60,000 bases of DNA from Symsagittifera roscoffensis (Eukaryota > Xenacoelomorpha > Acoela > Convolutidae): the NCBI RefSeq assembly GCF_963678635.1, contig NC_087067.1, positions 45,768,515-45,828,514 of the forward strand, read 5' to 3'. Shown one piece after another: positions 50,391 to 60,000 of this stretch (positions are counted from its first letter, which is position 1; each line of letters begins with the position of its first letter). The position numbers and the translations under genes were made by a program. The notes beneath the pieces are model-generated. The model did not search any database, was not told the DNA's origin, and worked only from the letters and a program-made list of their open reading frames with translations.

Positions 50391-53300
50391 GTCAATGAAT
50401 TCTGAATTATTATTATTATCAATGGAACCTTATTGCGACCGCTTCTTAAAGATTCCAGCCCTTACCAACCAAAAGGTATGCCTTTCGAACTATTCTAGGA
50501 TAGCTATATTTCCCAGCTTTCAACTCATAACTTTCTTAACGTCATTGAATCTTGCTAATATTATCAATGGAACCTTATTGGACCGCTTCTTAAAAATTCG
50601 AGCCCTTACCAACCAAAGGATGTGCCTTTGGAACTATTCTAGGACAGCTATGTTTCCCGGCTACACCCCATTTTTTTCTTAACGTCAATGAATTCTGGTA
50701 TTTTTATCAATGGAATTTTATTGCGACCGCTTCTTAAATATTCGAGCCCGAACCAACCAAAAGATATGCCTTTGGATCTATTCTAGGGCAGCTATGTTTC
50801 CAGGTTACACATCATTTTTTTTACTTAACTTCAATGAATTCTGATATTATTATCAATGGAACCTTATTGCGACCGCTTCTTGAAGATTCGAGCACTTACC
50901 AGCCAACAGCTATGCCTTTGGAACTATTCTAGGACAGCTATATTTCCCGACTACACCTTATACTTTTCTTAACGTCAATAAATTCTGATATTATTCTCAT
51001 TGGAACCTTATTGCGACCGATTCTTAAAGATTCGAGCCCTTACCAACCAAAAGGTATGCCTTTGGAACTATTCTAGGACAGCTATGTTTCCAGGCTACAC
51101 CTCATTTTTTTACTTAACGTCAATGAATTCTGATATTAATGTCAATGGAACCTTATTGCGACCGCTTTCTAAAGATTCGAGCCCTTACCAACCGAAAGCA
51201 ATTCCTTTGAAACTTTTCTAGGACAGCAATATATTCCGACTACACCTCATATTTTTCCTAACGTCAAGGAATTCTGATATTATTATCAGTGGAACCTTAT
51301 TGCGACCGCTTCTTAAAATTCCAGCCCTTACCAACCCAAAGGTGTGCCTTTGGAACTATTCTAGGACATTTATCTTTCCCGGCCACACCTCACATTTTTC
51401 TTAACGTCAATGAAATCTGATATTTTTATCAATGGAAACTTTTTGCGACCGCTTGTTAAAGATTCGAGCCCTTACCAACAAAAAGGTATGCCTTTGGAAC
51501 TATTCTAGAACAGCTATGTTTCTAGGTTACACCTCATTTTTTTTACTTAACGTCAATGAATTCTGATAATATTATCAATGGAACCTTATTGCGATCACTT
51601 CTTAAAGATTCGAGCCCTTACCAACCAAAAGCTATGCCTTTGGAACTATTCTAGGACAGCTATATTTCCCGACTACACTTCATACTTTTCTTAACGTCAA
51701 TGAATTTTGATATTATTATCAATGGAACCTTATTGCGACTGATTCTTAAAGATTCGAGCCATTACCAATCAAAAAGTATGCCTTTGGAATTATTCTAAGA
51801 CAATTATGTTTCCCGGCTCCACCTCATAATTTTCCTAACGTCAATGGATTCTTATTTGTTATCAATGGAACCCTATTGCCACCGCTTCTTTTAAGATTGG
51901 AGCCCTTACCAACCAAAAGTTATGCCTTTTGAACTATTCTAGGACAGCTATGTTTCCCGGCTGCACCTCATATTTTTCTTAACTTCAATGAATACTGCTA
52001 TTATTATCAATGGAACCTTACTGCGACCGCTCCTTAAATACTCGAGCCCTTACCTACCAAACTGTATGCCTTTAGAACTGTTCTAAGACAGCTATGTTTC
52101 CAGGCTACATCTCATATTTTTCTTAACGTCAATGAATTCTGATACTTTTATCGATGGAACCTTGTTGCGACCGCTTCCTAAAGATCCGAGCCCTTACCAT
52201 CCAAAAGGTATGCCTTTGGAACTATTCTAGGACAACTATGTTTCCCGTCTACACCACATATTTTTCTTAACGTTAATGAATTCTGATATTAATATCAATA
52301 GAACCTCTTTGCGACCGATTCCTAAAGACTCGAGCCCATAGCAACCAAAAGGTATGCCTTTGGAACTATTCTAGGACAGCTATGTTTCCCTCCTACACCT
52401 CATATTTTTCTTAACGTCAATGAATTCTGATATATTTCTCAATGGAACCTTACTGCGACCGCTTCTTTTAAGATTCGAGCCCATATCAACCAAAAAATAT
52501 GCCTTTGGAGCTATTCTAGGACAGCTATGTTTCCCGGCTACACATCATATTTTCTTAACGTCAATGATTCTGCTATTTTTATCAATGGAACCTTACTACG
52601 ACTGCTTCTTAAAGACTCGAGTCATTACCAAACAAAAGGTATGCTATTGGAACTATTTCAGGACAGCTATGTTTCCCGGCTACATCTCAAATTTTTCTTG
52701 ACGTCAATGAATTCTGATGTTATTATCAATGGAACCTTATTGCGATCACTTCTTAAAGACTCGAGCCCTTACCAACCAAAAGGTATGCCTTTGAAACTAT
52801 TCTAGATCAGCTATATTATCCGGCTACACCTCATATTTTTCTTAACGTCAATGAATTCTGATTTAATTATCAAGGGAACCTTATTGCGACCGCTTCTTAA
52901 AGATTCAAGCCCTTACCAACCAAAAGGTATGCCTTTGGAACTATTCTAGGACATCTCTGTTTCCCGGCTACACCTCATATTTTTCTTAACATCAATGAAT
53001 GCTGATTTTATTATCAATGGAACCTTATTGCGACCGCTTCTTAAACATTCGAGTCCTTATCAACTAAAAGGTATGCCTTTGGAACTAATCTAGGACAGCT
53101 ATGTTTCCCGTCTACACCACATATTTTTCTTAACGTCAATGAATTCTTATATTGTTATCAATAAAACCTCTTTGCGACCGCTTCTTAGTAATTCGAGCCC
53201 TTACCCACCAAAGGTATGCTTTGGAACTATTCTAGGACAGCTATGTTTCCCGTCTACACATTATATTTTTCTTAACGTCAATGAATTCTGATATTATTAT

Positions 53301-53440
53301 CAATAGATTTTCTTTGCGACCGCTTCATAGTAATTCGAGCCCTTACCCACCAAAGGTATGCCTTTGGAACTATTCTAGGACAGCTATGTTTCCCGGCAAC
53401 ACCTCGTATTTTTCTTAACCTCAATGAATTCTGATAATAT
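50390..53440 (+). repeat. Zone 3 to zone 4 transition, heterogeneous monomers
   Basis: Roughly 21 monomers without a strong higher-order period. TCTTGCTAATATTATC near 50,548 is a zone 1 type copy otherwise known from 14.3-15.2 and 21.4 kb. GACATTTATC and CGACTACACC members persist to about 51.7 kb, and TTTCCCGTCTACACCAC appears from about 52,230. Monomers with TCTTTTAAGATTCGAG (near 51,890 and 52,465) are shared with 44.7-48.8 kb. No other feature type is visible. Confidence 0.75.
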
Positions 53441-53460
53441 TATCAATGGAACCTTATTGC

Positions 53461-54032
53461 GACCGCTTCTGAAAAATTCGAGCCATTACCAACCAAAAAG
53501 TATGCCTTTGGAACTATTTTAGGACAGCTATGTTTCCCGGCTACGCCTCATATTTTTCTTAACTTCAATGAATTCTGCTATGATTATCAATGGAACCTTA
53601 CTGCCACCGCTTCTTTAATACTCGAGCCCTTACCTACCAAAACTATGCCTTTGGAACTGTTCTAAGACAGCTATGTTTCCCGGTTACATCTCATATTTTT
53701 CTTAACGTCAATGAATTCTGATATTTTATCAATAGAACCTTATTGCGACCGCTTCTGAAAAATTCGAGCCATTACCAACCAAAAAGTATGCCTTTGGAAC
53801 TATTTTAGGACAGCTATGTTTCCCGGCTACGCCTCATATTTTTCTTAACTTCAATGAATTCTGCTATGATTATCAATGGAACCTTACTGCGACCGCTTCT
53901 TTAATACTCGAGCCCTTACCTACCAAAACTATGCCTTTGGAACTGTTCTAAGACAGCTATGTTTCCCGGTTACATCTCATATTTTTCTTAACGTCAATGA
54001 ATTCTGATATTTTATCAATAGAACCTTATTGC
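53461..54032 (+). repeat. Dimer higher-order repeat, 286 bp, two copies
   Basis: GACCGCTTCTGAAAAATTCG at 53,461 recurs at 53,747, and the partner monomer with TTCTTTAATACTCGAG follows each. The step is 286 bp. The two dimers differ by isolated bases (CTGCCACCGC against CTGCGACCGC near 53,601 and 53,887). Confidence 0.87.
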
Positions 54033-54599
54033 GACCGCATCTTAAGGATTCGAGCCCTTACCATGCAAAAGGTATGCCTTTGGAGCTATTCTAGGACAGC
54101 TATGTTTCCCGTCTACACCACACATTTTTCTTAAAGTCAATGAATTCTGATATCATTCTCAATGCAACCTTATTGCGACCGCTTCTTTTAAGACTCGAGC
54201 CCATTCCAAACAAAAGGTTGCCTTTGGAACTATTCTAGGACAGCTATGTTTCCACGCTACACGTCATGTTTTCTTAACGTCAATGATTCTGCTATTTTTA
54301 TCAATGGAACCTTATTGAGACCGCTTCTTAAAGACTCGAGCCATTGCCAAACAAAGGGTATGCCATGGGAACTATTCTAGGACAGCTATGTTTCCCGGTT
54401 ACATCTCAAATTTTTCTTGACGTCAATGAACTCTGATGTTATTATCATGGATTCTTATTAAGATCACTTCTTAAAGACTCGAGCCCTTACCAAACAAAAA
54501 TTATGCCTTTGCAACTATTTCAAGACAGATATGTTATCCGGCTACACTTCATTTTTTTCTTAACGTCAATGACTTCTGATTTGATTATCAAGGGAACCT

Positions 54600-57240
54600 T
54601 ATTGTGACCGCTTCTTAAACATTCGAGTCCTGACCAACTAAAAAGTATGCCTTTGGAACTAATCTAGGACAGCTATGTTTCCCGTCTACACCACATATTT
54701 TTCTGAACGTCAATGAATTCTGATATTATTATCAATAGAACCTTATTGAGACCGCTTCTTAAACATTCGAGTCATGACCAACTAAAAGGTATGCCTTTGG
54801 AACTATTCTAGGACAGCTATGTTTCCCGTCTACACCACATATTTTTCTGAACGTCAATAAATTCTGATATTTTTATCAATAGAATCTCTTTGCGACCGCT
54901 TCTTGAAGATTCGAGCCCTTACCAACCAAAGGGTATGCCTTTGGAACTATTCTAGGACAGCTCTGTTTCCCGGCGACACCTCATATTTCTCTTAATGTCA
55001 AATTTTCTGATATTATTATCAATGGAACCTTATTGCGACCGCTTCTTAAACATTCGAGTCCTGACCAACTAAAAGGTATGCCTTTGGAATTATTCTAGGA
55101 CAGCTATGTTTCCCGTCTACACCACATACTTTTCTGAACGTCAATGAATTCTGATATTATTATCAATAGAACCTCTTTGCGACCGCTTCTTAAAAATTCG
55201 AGCACTTACCAACCAAAAGGTATGCCTTTGGAACTATTCTAGGACAGCTATGTTTCCCGTCAACACCTCCTATTTTTCTTAACGTCAATGGATTCTAATA
55301 ATATTATCAATGGAACCTTATTGCGACCGCTTCCTAAAGATTCGAGCCCTTACCAACCAAGAGGTATGACTTTAGAACTATTCTAGGCTAGCTATATTTC
55401 CCGGCTACACCTCATATTTTTCTTAACGTCAATGAATTCTGATATTATTATCAGTGGAATCTTATTGCGACCGCTTCTTGAAGATTCGAGCCCTTACCAA
55501 CCAAATGGTATGCCTTTGGAATTATTCTAGGACAGCTATCAGCTATGTTTCCCGGCTACACCTCATATTTTTCTTAACGTCAATGAAGTCTGATATTATT
55601 ATTAGGGAACCTTATTGCCACCGCTTTTTGAAGAGTCGAGTCCTGACCAACTATAAAGTATGCCTTAGGAACTAATCTAGGACAGCTATGTTTCCCGTCT
55701 ACACTACATATTTTTCTGAACGTCAATGAATTCTGATATTATTATCAATAGAACCTTATTGCGACCGCTTCTTAAGCATTCGAGTCCTGACCAACTAAAA
55801 GGTATGCCTTTGGAACTATTCTAGGACAGCTATGTTTCCCGTCTACACCATATATTTTTCTGAACGTCAATGAATTCTGATATTATTATCAATAGAACCC
55901 CTTTGCGACCGCTTCTTAAAAATTCGAGCACTTACCAACCAAAAGTTATGCCTTTGGAACTATTCTAGGACAGCTATGTTTCCCGGCAACACCTCGTATT
56001 TTTCTTAACGTCAATGGATTCTGATAATAATATCAATGGAACCTTATTGCGACCGCTTCCTAAAGATTCGAGCCCTTACCAACCAAGAGGTATGACTTTA
56101 GAACTATTCTAGGCTAGCTATATTTCCCGGCTACACCTCATATTTTTCTTAACGTCAATGAATTCTGATATTATTATCAGTGGAATCTTATTGCGACCGC
56201 TTCCTGAAGATTCGAGTCCTGACCAACTAAAAGGTATGCCTTTGGAACTATTCTAGGACAGCTATGTTTCCCGTCTACACCACATATTTTTCTGAACGTC
56301 AATGAATTCTGATATTATTATCAATAGAATCCCTTTGCGACCGCTTCTTAAAAATTCGAGCACTTACCAACCAAAAGTTATGCCTTTGGAACTATTCTAG
56401 GACAGCTATGTTTCCCGGCAACTCCTCGTATTTTTCTTAACGTCTATGGATTCTGATAATATTATCAATGGAACCTTATTGCGACCGCTTCCTTAAGATT
56501 CGAGCCCTTACCAACCAAGAGGTATGACTTTAGAACTATTCTAGGCAAGCTATATTTCCCGGCTACACCTCATATTTTTCTTAACGTCAATGAATTCTGA
56601 TTTTATTATCAGTGGAATCTTATTGCGAACGCTTCTTGAAGATTCGAGCCCTTACCAACCAAATGGTATGCCTTTGGAATTATTCTAGGACAGCTATATT
56701 TCCGGCTACACCTCATATTTTTCTTAACGTCAATGAATTCTGATATTTTTATTAAGGGAAATTATTGCCACCGCTTTTTGAAGAGTCGAGTCCTGACCAA
56801 CTATAAACTATGCCTTTGGAACTAATCTAGGACAGCTATGTTTCCCGTCTACACTACATATTTTTCTGAACGTCAATGAATTCTGATATTATTATCAATA
56901 GAACCTTATTGCGACCGCTTCTTAAACATTCAAGTCCTGACCAACTAAAAGGTATGCCTTTGGAACTATTCTAGGACAGCTATGTTTCCCGTCTACACCA
57001 CATATTTTTCTGAACGTCAATGAATTCTGATATTATTATCAGTAGAACCCCTTTGCGACCGCTTCTTGAAGATTCGAGCCCTTACCAACCAAAAGGTATG
57101 CCTTTGGAACTATTCTAGGACAGCTCTGTTTCCCGGCTACACCTCATATTTCTCTTAACGTCAATTTTTCTGATATTATTATCAATGGAACCTTATTGCG
57201 ACCGCTTCTTAAACATTCGAGTCCTGACCAACTAAAAGGT
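54600..57240 (+). repeat. Zone 4 block of TCCTGACCAACTA and CCCGTCTACACCAC monomers with 726- and 431-bp steps
   Basis: GGCTAGCTATATTTCCCGG is at 55,386 and 56,112 (726 bp, five monomers), and its variant GGCAAGC is at 56,543 (431 bp, three monomers). The TCCTGACCAACTAAAAGG monomer is repeated at least eight times between 54.6 and 57.3 kb, paired with CATATTTTTCTGAACGTC. The step lengths suggest a pentamer followed by a version that lost two units. Confidence 0.82.
55533..55546 (+). repeat. 7-bp microduplication CAGCTAT-CAGCTAT (also at 59,285-59,298)
   Basis: GGACAGCTATG is expanded to GGACAGCTATCAGCTATG. The identical change in the monomer at 59,285, with the same AAATGGTA(T/A)GCC upstream and TATTATTATTA(A/-)GGGAACC downstream context, indicates common descent of two monomers 3.75 kb apart. 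Confidence 0.85.
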
Positions 57241-57244
57241 ATGA

Positions 57245-58610
57245 CTTTAGAACTATTCTAGGCTAGCTATCTTTCCCGGCTACACCTCATATTTTTCTTA
57301 ACAGCGATGAATTCTGATATTATTATCAATGGAAGCTTATTGCGACCGCTTCTTAAAAGTTCGAGCCCTTACCAACCAAAAGGTATGTCTTTGGAACTAT
57401 TCTAGGACCAGCTATGTTTCTCGGCTACGCCTCATAACTTTCTTAACGTCAATGAATTCTGATATTAATGTCAAATGGAACCTTATTGCGACCGCTTCTT
57501 AAAGATTTGAGCCCTTACCAACCAAAAGTTATACCTTTGGAACTAATCTAGGACAGCTACGTTTCCCGGCTATATCGCATATTTTTCTTAACGTCAATGA
57601 ATTCTGATATCATTATCAATGGAACCTTAATGCGACCGCTTCTTAAAAACTCGAGCCCTTACCAACCAAAAGGTATGCCTTTGAAACTAATCTAGGACAG
57701 CTATGTTATCCGGCTACACCTCATATTCTTCTTAACGTCAATGAATTCTGATATTATTATCAATAGAACCTTATTGCGACCGCTTCTTAAACATTCAAGT
57801 CCTGACCAACTAAAAGGTATGCCTTTGGAACTATTCTAGGACAGCTATGTTTCCCGTCTACACCACAGAATTTTCTGAACGTCAATGAATTCTGATATTA
57901 TTATCAATAGAACCTCTTTGCAACCGCTTCTTAAAAATTTGAGCACTAACCAACCAAAAGGAATGCCTTTGGAACTATTCTAGGACAGCTATGTTTTCCG
58001 GCAACACCTCGTATTTTTCTTAACGTCATTGGATTCTGATAATATTATCAATGGAACCTTATTGCGACCGCTTCCTAAAGATTCGAGCCCTTACCAACCA
58101 AAAGGTATGACTTTAGAACTATTCTAGGCTAGCTATCTTTCCCGGCTACACCTCATATTTTTCTTAACAGCGATGAATTCTGATATTATTATCAATGGAA
58201 GCTTATTGCGACCGCTTCTTAAAAGTTCGAGCCCTTACCAACCAAAAGGTATGTCTTTGGAACTATTCTAGGACCAGCTATGTTTCTCGGCTACGCCTCA
58301 TAACTTTCTTAACGTCAATGAATTCTGATATTAATGTCAAATGGAACCTTATTGCGACCGCTTCTTAAAGATTTGAGCCCTTACCAACCAAAAGTTATAC
58401 CTTTGGAACTAATCTAGGACAGCTACGTTTCCCGGCTATATCGCATATTTTTCTTAACGTCAATGAATTCTGATATCATTATCAATGGAACCTTAATGCG
58501 ACCGCTTCTTAAAAACTCGAGCCCTTACCAACCAAAAGGTATGCCTTTGAAACTAATCTAGGACAGCTATGTTATCCGGCTACACCTCATATTTTTCTTA
58601 ACGTCAATGA
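57245..58610 (+). repeat. Hexamer-spaced duplication, 866 bp
   Basis: GGCTAGCTATCTTTCCCGGC at 57,261 recurs at 58,127, and TTCTCGGCTACGCC at 57,418 recurs at 58,284, both 866 bp apart. The matched segments are about 57,245-57,740 and 58,111-58,606, sharing TTAACAGCGATGAATTC, AGGACCAGC, TTAATGTCAAATGG and GGCTATATCGC. Between them lie the TCCTGACCAACTA type monomers. Confidence 0.87.
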
Positions 58611-60000
58611 ATTCTGATGTTATTAACAATGAAACCTTATTGCGGCCGCTTCTTAATGATTCGAGCCATAACCAACCAGAAGGTATGCCTTTGAAACTAT
58701 TTTAGGACAGCTATGTTTCCCGACTACACCTCATTTTTTTCTTAACGTCAAGGATATCTGATATCATTATCAGTGGAATCTTATTGCGACCGCTTCTTAA
58801 AAATTCGAGCCCTTACCAACCAAAAGGTATGTCTTTGGAACTATTCTAGGACAGCTATGTTTCTCGGCTACGCCTCATAACTTTCTTAGCGTCAATGAAT
58901 TCTGATATTAATGTCAAATGGAATCTTATTGCGACCGCTTCTTAACGATTTGAGCCCTTACCAACCAAAAGTTATACCTTTGGAACTAATCTAGGACAGC
59001 TACGTTTCCCGGCTATATCGCATACTTTTCTTAACGTCAATGAATTCTGATATCATTATCAATGGAACCATAATGCGACCGCTTCTTAAAAACTCGAGCC
59101 CTTACCAACCAAAAGGTATGCCTTTGAAACTAATCTAGGACAGCTATGTTATCCGGCTACACCTCATATTTTTCTTAACGTCAACGAATTCTGATGTTAT
59201 TAACAATGGAACCTTATTGCGGCCGCTTTTTAATGATTCGAGCCCTTACCAACCAAATGGTAAGCCTTTGGAATTATTCTAGGACAGCTATCAGCTATGT
59301 TTCCCAGCTACACCTCATATTTTTTTTAACGTCAATGAATTCTGATATTATTATTAAGGGAACCTTATTGCCACCGCTTTTTGAAGAGTCAAGTCCTTAT
59401 CAACCAAAAGGTATGCCTTTGGAAATATTATAGGACAGCTATGTTTCCTGTCTACACCTCATATTTTTTTAAACGTCATTGAATTCTGATATTAATATCA
59501 GTAGAACGTCTTTGCGATCGCTTCTGAAAAAATCGAGCCCTTACCAAACAAAAGGTTTGCCTTTGGAAATATTCTAGGACAGCTATGTTTCCCGGCAACA
59601 CCTCATATTTTTCTTAACGTCAATGTATTCTGTTTTATTATCAATGGAACTTTTTTGTGACCGCTTCTTTAAAATTCGAGCCCCTACCAACCAAAAATTA
59701 TGACTTTAGAACTATTCTAGGACAGCTATGTTTGCCGGCTACACCTCATATTTTTCTTAACGTCAATGAATTCTGATATCATTATCAATGGAACCTTAAT
59801 GCGACCGCTTCTTAAAAACTCGAGCCCTTACCAACCAAAAGGTATGCCTTTGAAACTAATCTAGGACAGCTATGTTATCCGGCTACACCTCATATTTTTC
59901 TTAACGTCAATGAATTCTGATGTTATTAACAATGGAACCTTATTGCGGCCGCTTTTTAATGATTCGAGCCCTTACCAACCAAATGGTAAGCCTTTGGAAT
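58607..60000 (+). repeat. Further copies at 577- and 726-bp steps, each carrying a NotI site
   Basis: TTCTCGGCTACGCC recurs at 58,861 (577 bp after 58,284). AATGCGACCGCTTCTTAAAA recurs at 58,495, 59,072 and 59,798 (577 then 726 bp). The monomer following each of these has TTGCGACCGC mutated to TTGCGGCCGC, giving GCGGCCGC at 58,642, 59,219 and 59,945. The block runs off the right end of the window. Confidence 0.88.

Larger units (their letters stand above)
1..60000 (+). repeat. Satellite array, ~144-bp EcoRI-type monomer, head to tail across the entire window
   Basis: The same ~144-bp unit recurs from the first base to the last, always in one orientation. In order, a consensus unit holds AATGAATTCTGATATTATTA, then TCAATGGAACCTTATTGCGA, CCGCTTCTTAAAGATTCGAG, CCCTTACCAACCAAAAGGTA, TGCCTTTGGAACTATTCTAG, GACAGCTATGTTTCCCGGCT, ACACCTCATATTTTTCTTAA and CGTC. 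By count it has 56 G+C of 144 and five CpGs. Most units keep GAATTC, so EcoRI digestion should give a ~144-bp ladder. No interspersed unique DNA, transposon or inverted segment was seen. The window starts inside the CTCATATTTTT part of a unit and ends inside the CCTTTGGAA part, so the array extends beyond both ends. Long arrays of this kind are typical of centromeric or other heterochromatin in eukaryotes; placing it at a centromere is inference. I do not recognise the family. Confidence 0.98.

Noticed and set aside
188-59433. All other ORFs of 60-100 codons, all on the + strand
   Set aside because: They all start at one of three recurring ATGs (CAATGGAACC, TCAATGAATTC or a GCTATGTTTCC relative) and end at the standard TAG, TAA or TGA of the monomer. 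They are frame shadows of the satellite. The absence of minus-strand ORFs reflects the consensus composition.
1-60000. CRISPR array
   Set aside because: The repeats are contiguous ~144-bp units without unique spacers of constant length, and no cas-like gene is present. The pattern is a satellite, not repeat-spacer.
1-60000. Transposon or LTR insertions
   Set aside because: I looked for breaks of the 144-bp phase, target-site duplications and long non-satellite stretches. The only phase breaks are internal deletions or duplications of satellite sequence itself.

Overview
The whole 60-kb window is one uninterrupted tandem satellite-DNA array. I see no supportable protein-coding gene, RNA gene, CRISPR array or mobile element, and no single-copy sequence. 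The basic unit is about 144 bp (143-145 in most copies, so roughly 415 units). It runs in the same orientation throughout and is cut mid-unit at both ends, so the array continues outside the window. A by-eye consensus has about 39% GC, five CpGs, usually one EcoRI site (GAATTC), an AT-rich segment with TGATA/TATCA dyad symmetry, a conserved CCAAAAGG-TATG-CCTTTGG hairpin box, and a T-rich tract just before CTTAACGTC. Such an array implies a eukaryotic nuclear genome and a heterochromatic locus (centromeric, pericentromeric or subtelomeric). I do not recognise the satellite family and cannot name the organism.

The array is organised at several nested scales. Diverged ~144-bp monomers fall into four sequence zones: about 1-22.1 kb (TTTGTAAC and TTTGAGCC variants), 22.1-34.5 kb (CTCTGGAACTAGTC variants carrying SpeI sites), 34.5-51.5 kb (GGACATTTATG and CCCGGCCACACC variants) and about 52-60 kb (CCCGTCTACACCAC variants). 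Within zones the monomers form local higher-order repeats (HORs): trimers near 430 bp (2.7-4.3 kb and 14.3-15.8 kb), an octamer of 1,145 bp (5.3-9.0 kb), tetramers of 572-577 bp, a pentamer of 715 bp that grew out of a 576-bp tetramer (30-33.5 kb), and dimers of 286-288 bp. Above these are kilobase-scale tandem duplications with repeat distances of 920, 2,359, 2,023, 2,195, 1,015, 2,386 and 866 bp, plus a macro-duplication of about 5.5 kb (8.9-14.3 kb copied at 15.8-21.35 kb).

Every reading frame of the consensus meets a stop once per monomer (TAG in TTCTAG, TAA in TCTTAA, TGA in TCTGAT). The modest ORFs of up to 111 codons arise only where small indels or point changes remove one of these stops, and they recur with the repeats. 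They are not genes. The biological interest is in the layered record of array expansion, the chimeric truncated monomers that mark particular recombination events, and conserved dyad elements that could matter for chromatin. All periods were measured by hand from landmark positions in the sequence; identities and edges are estimates.
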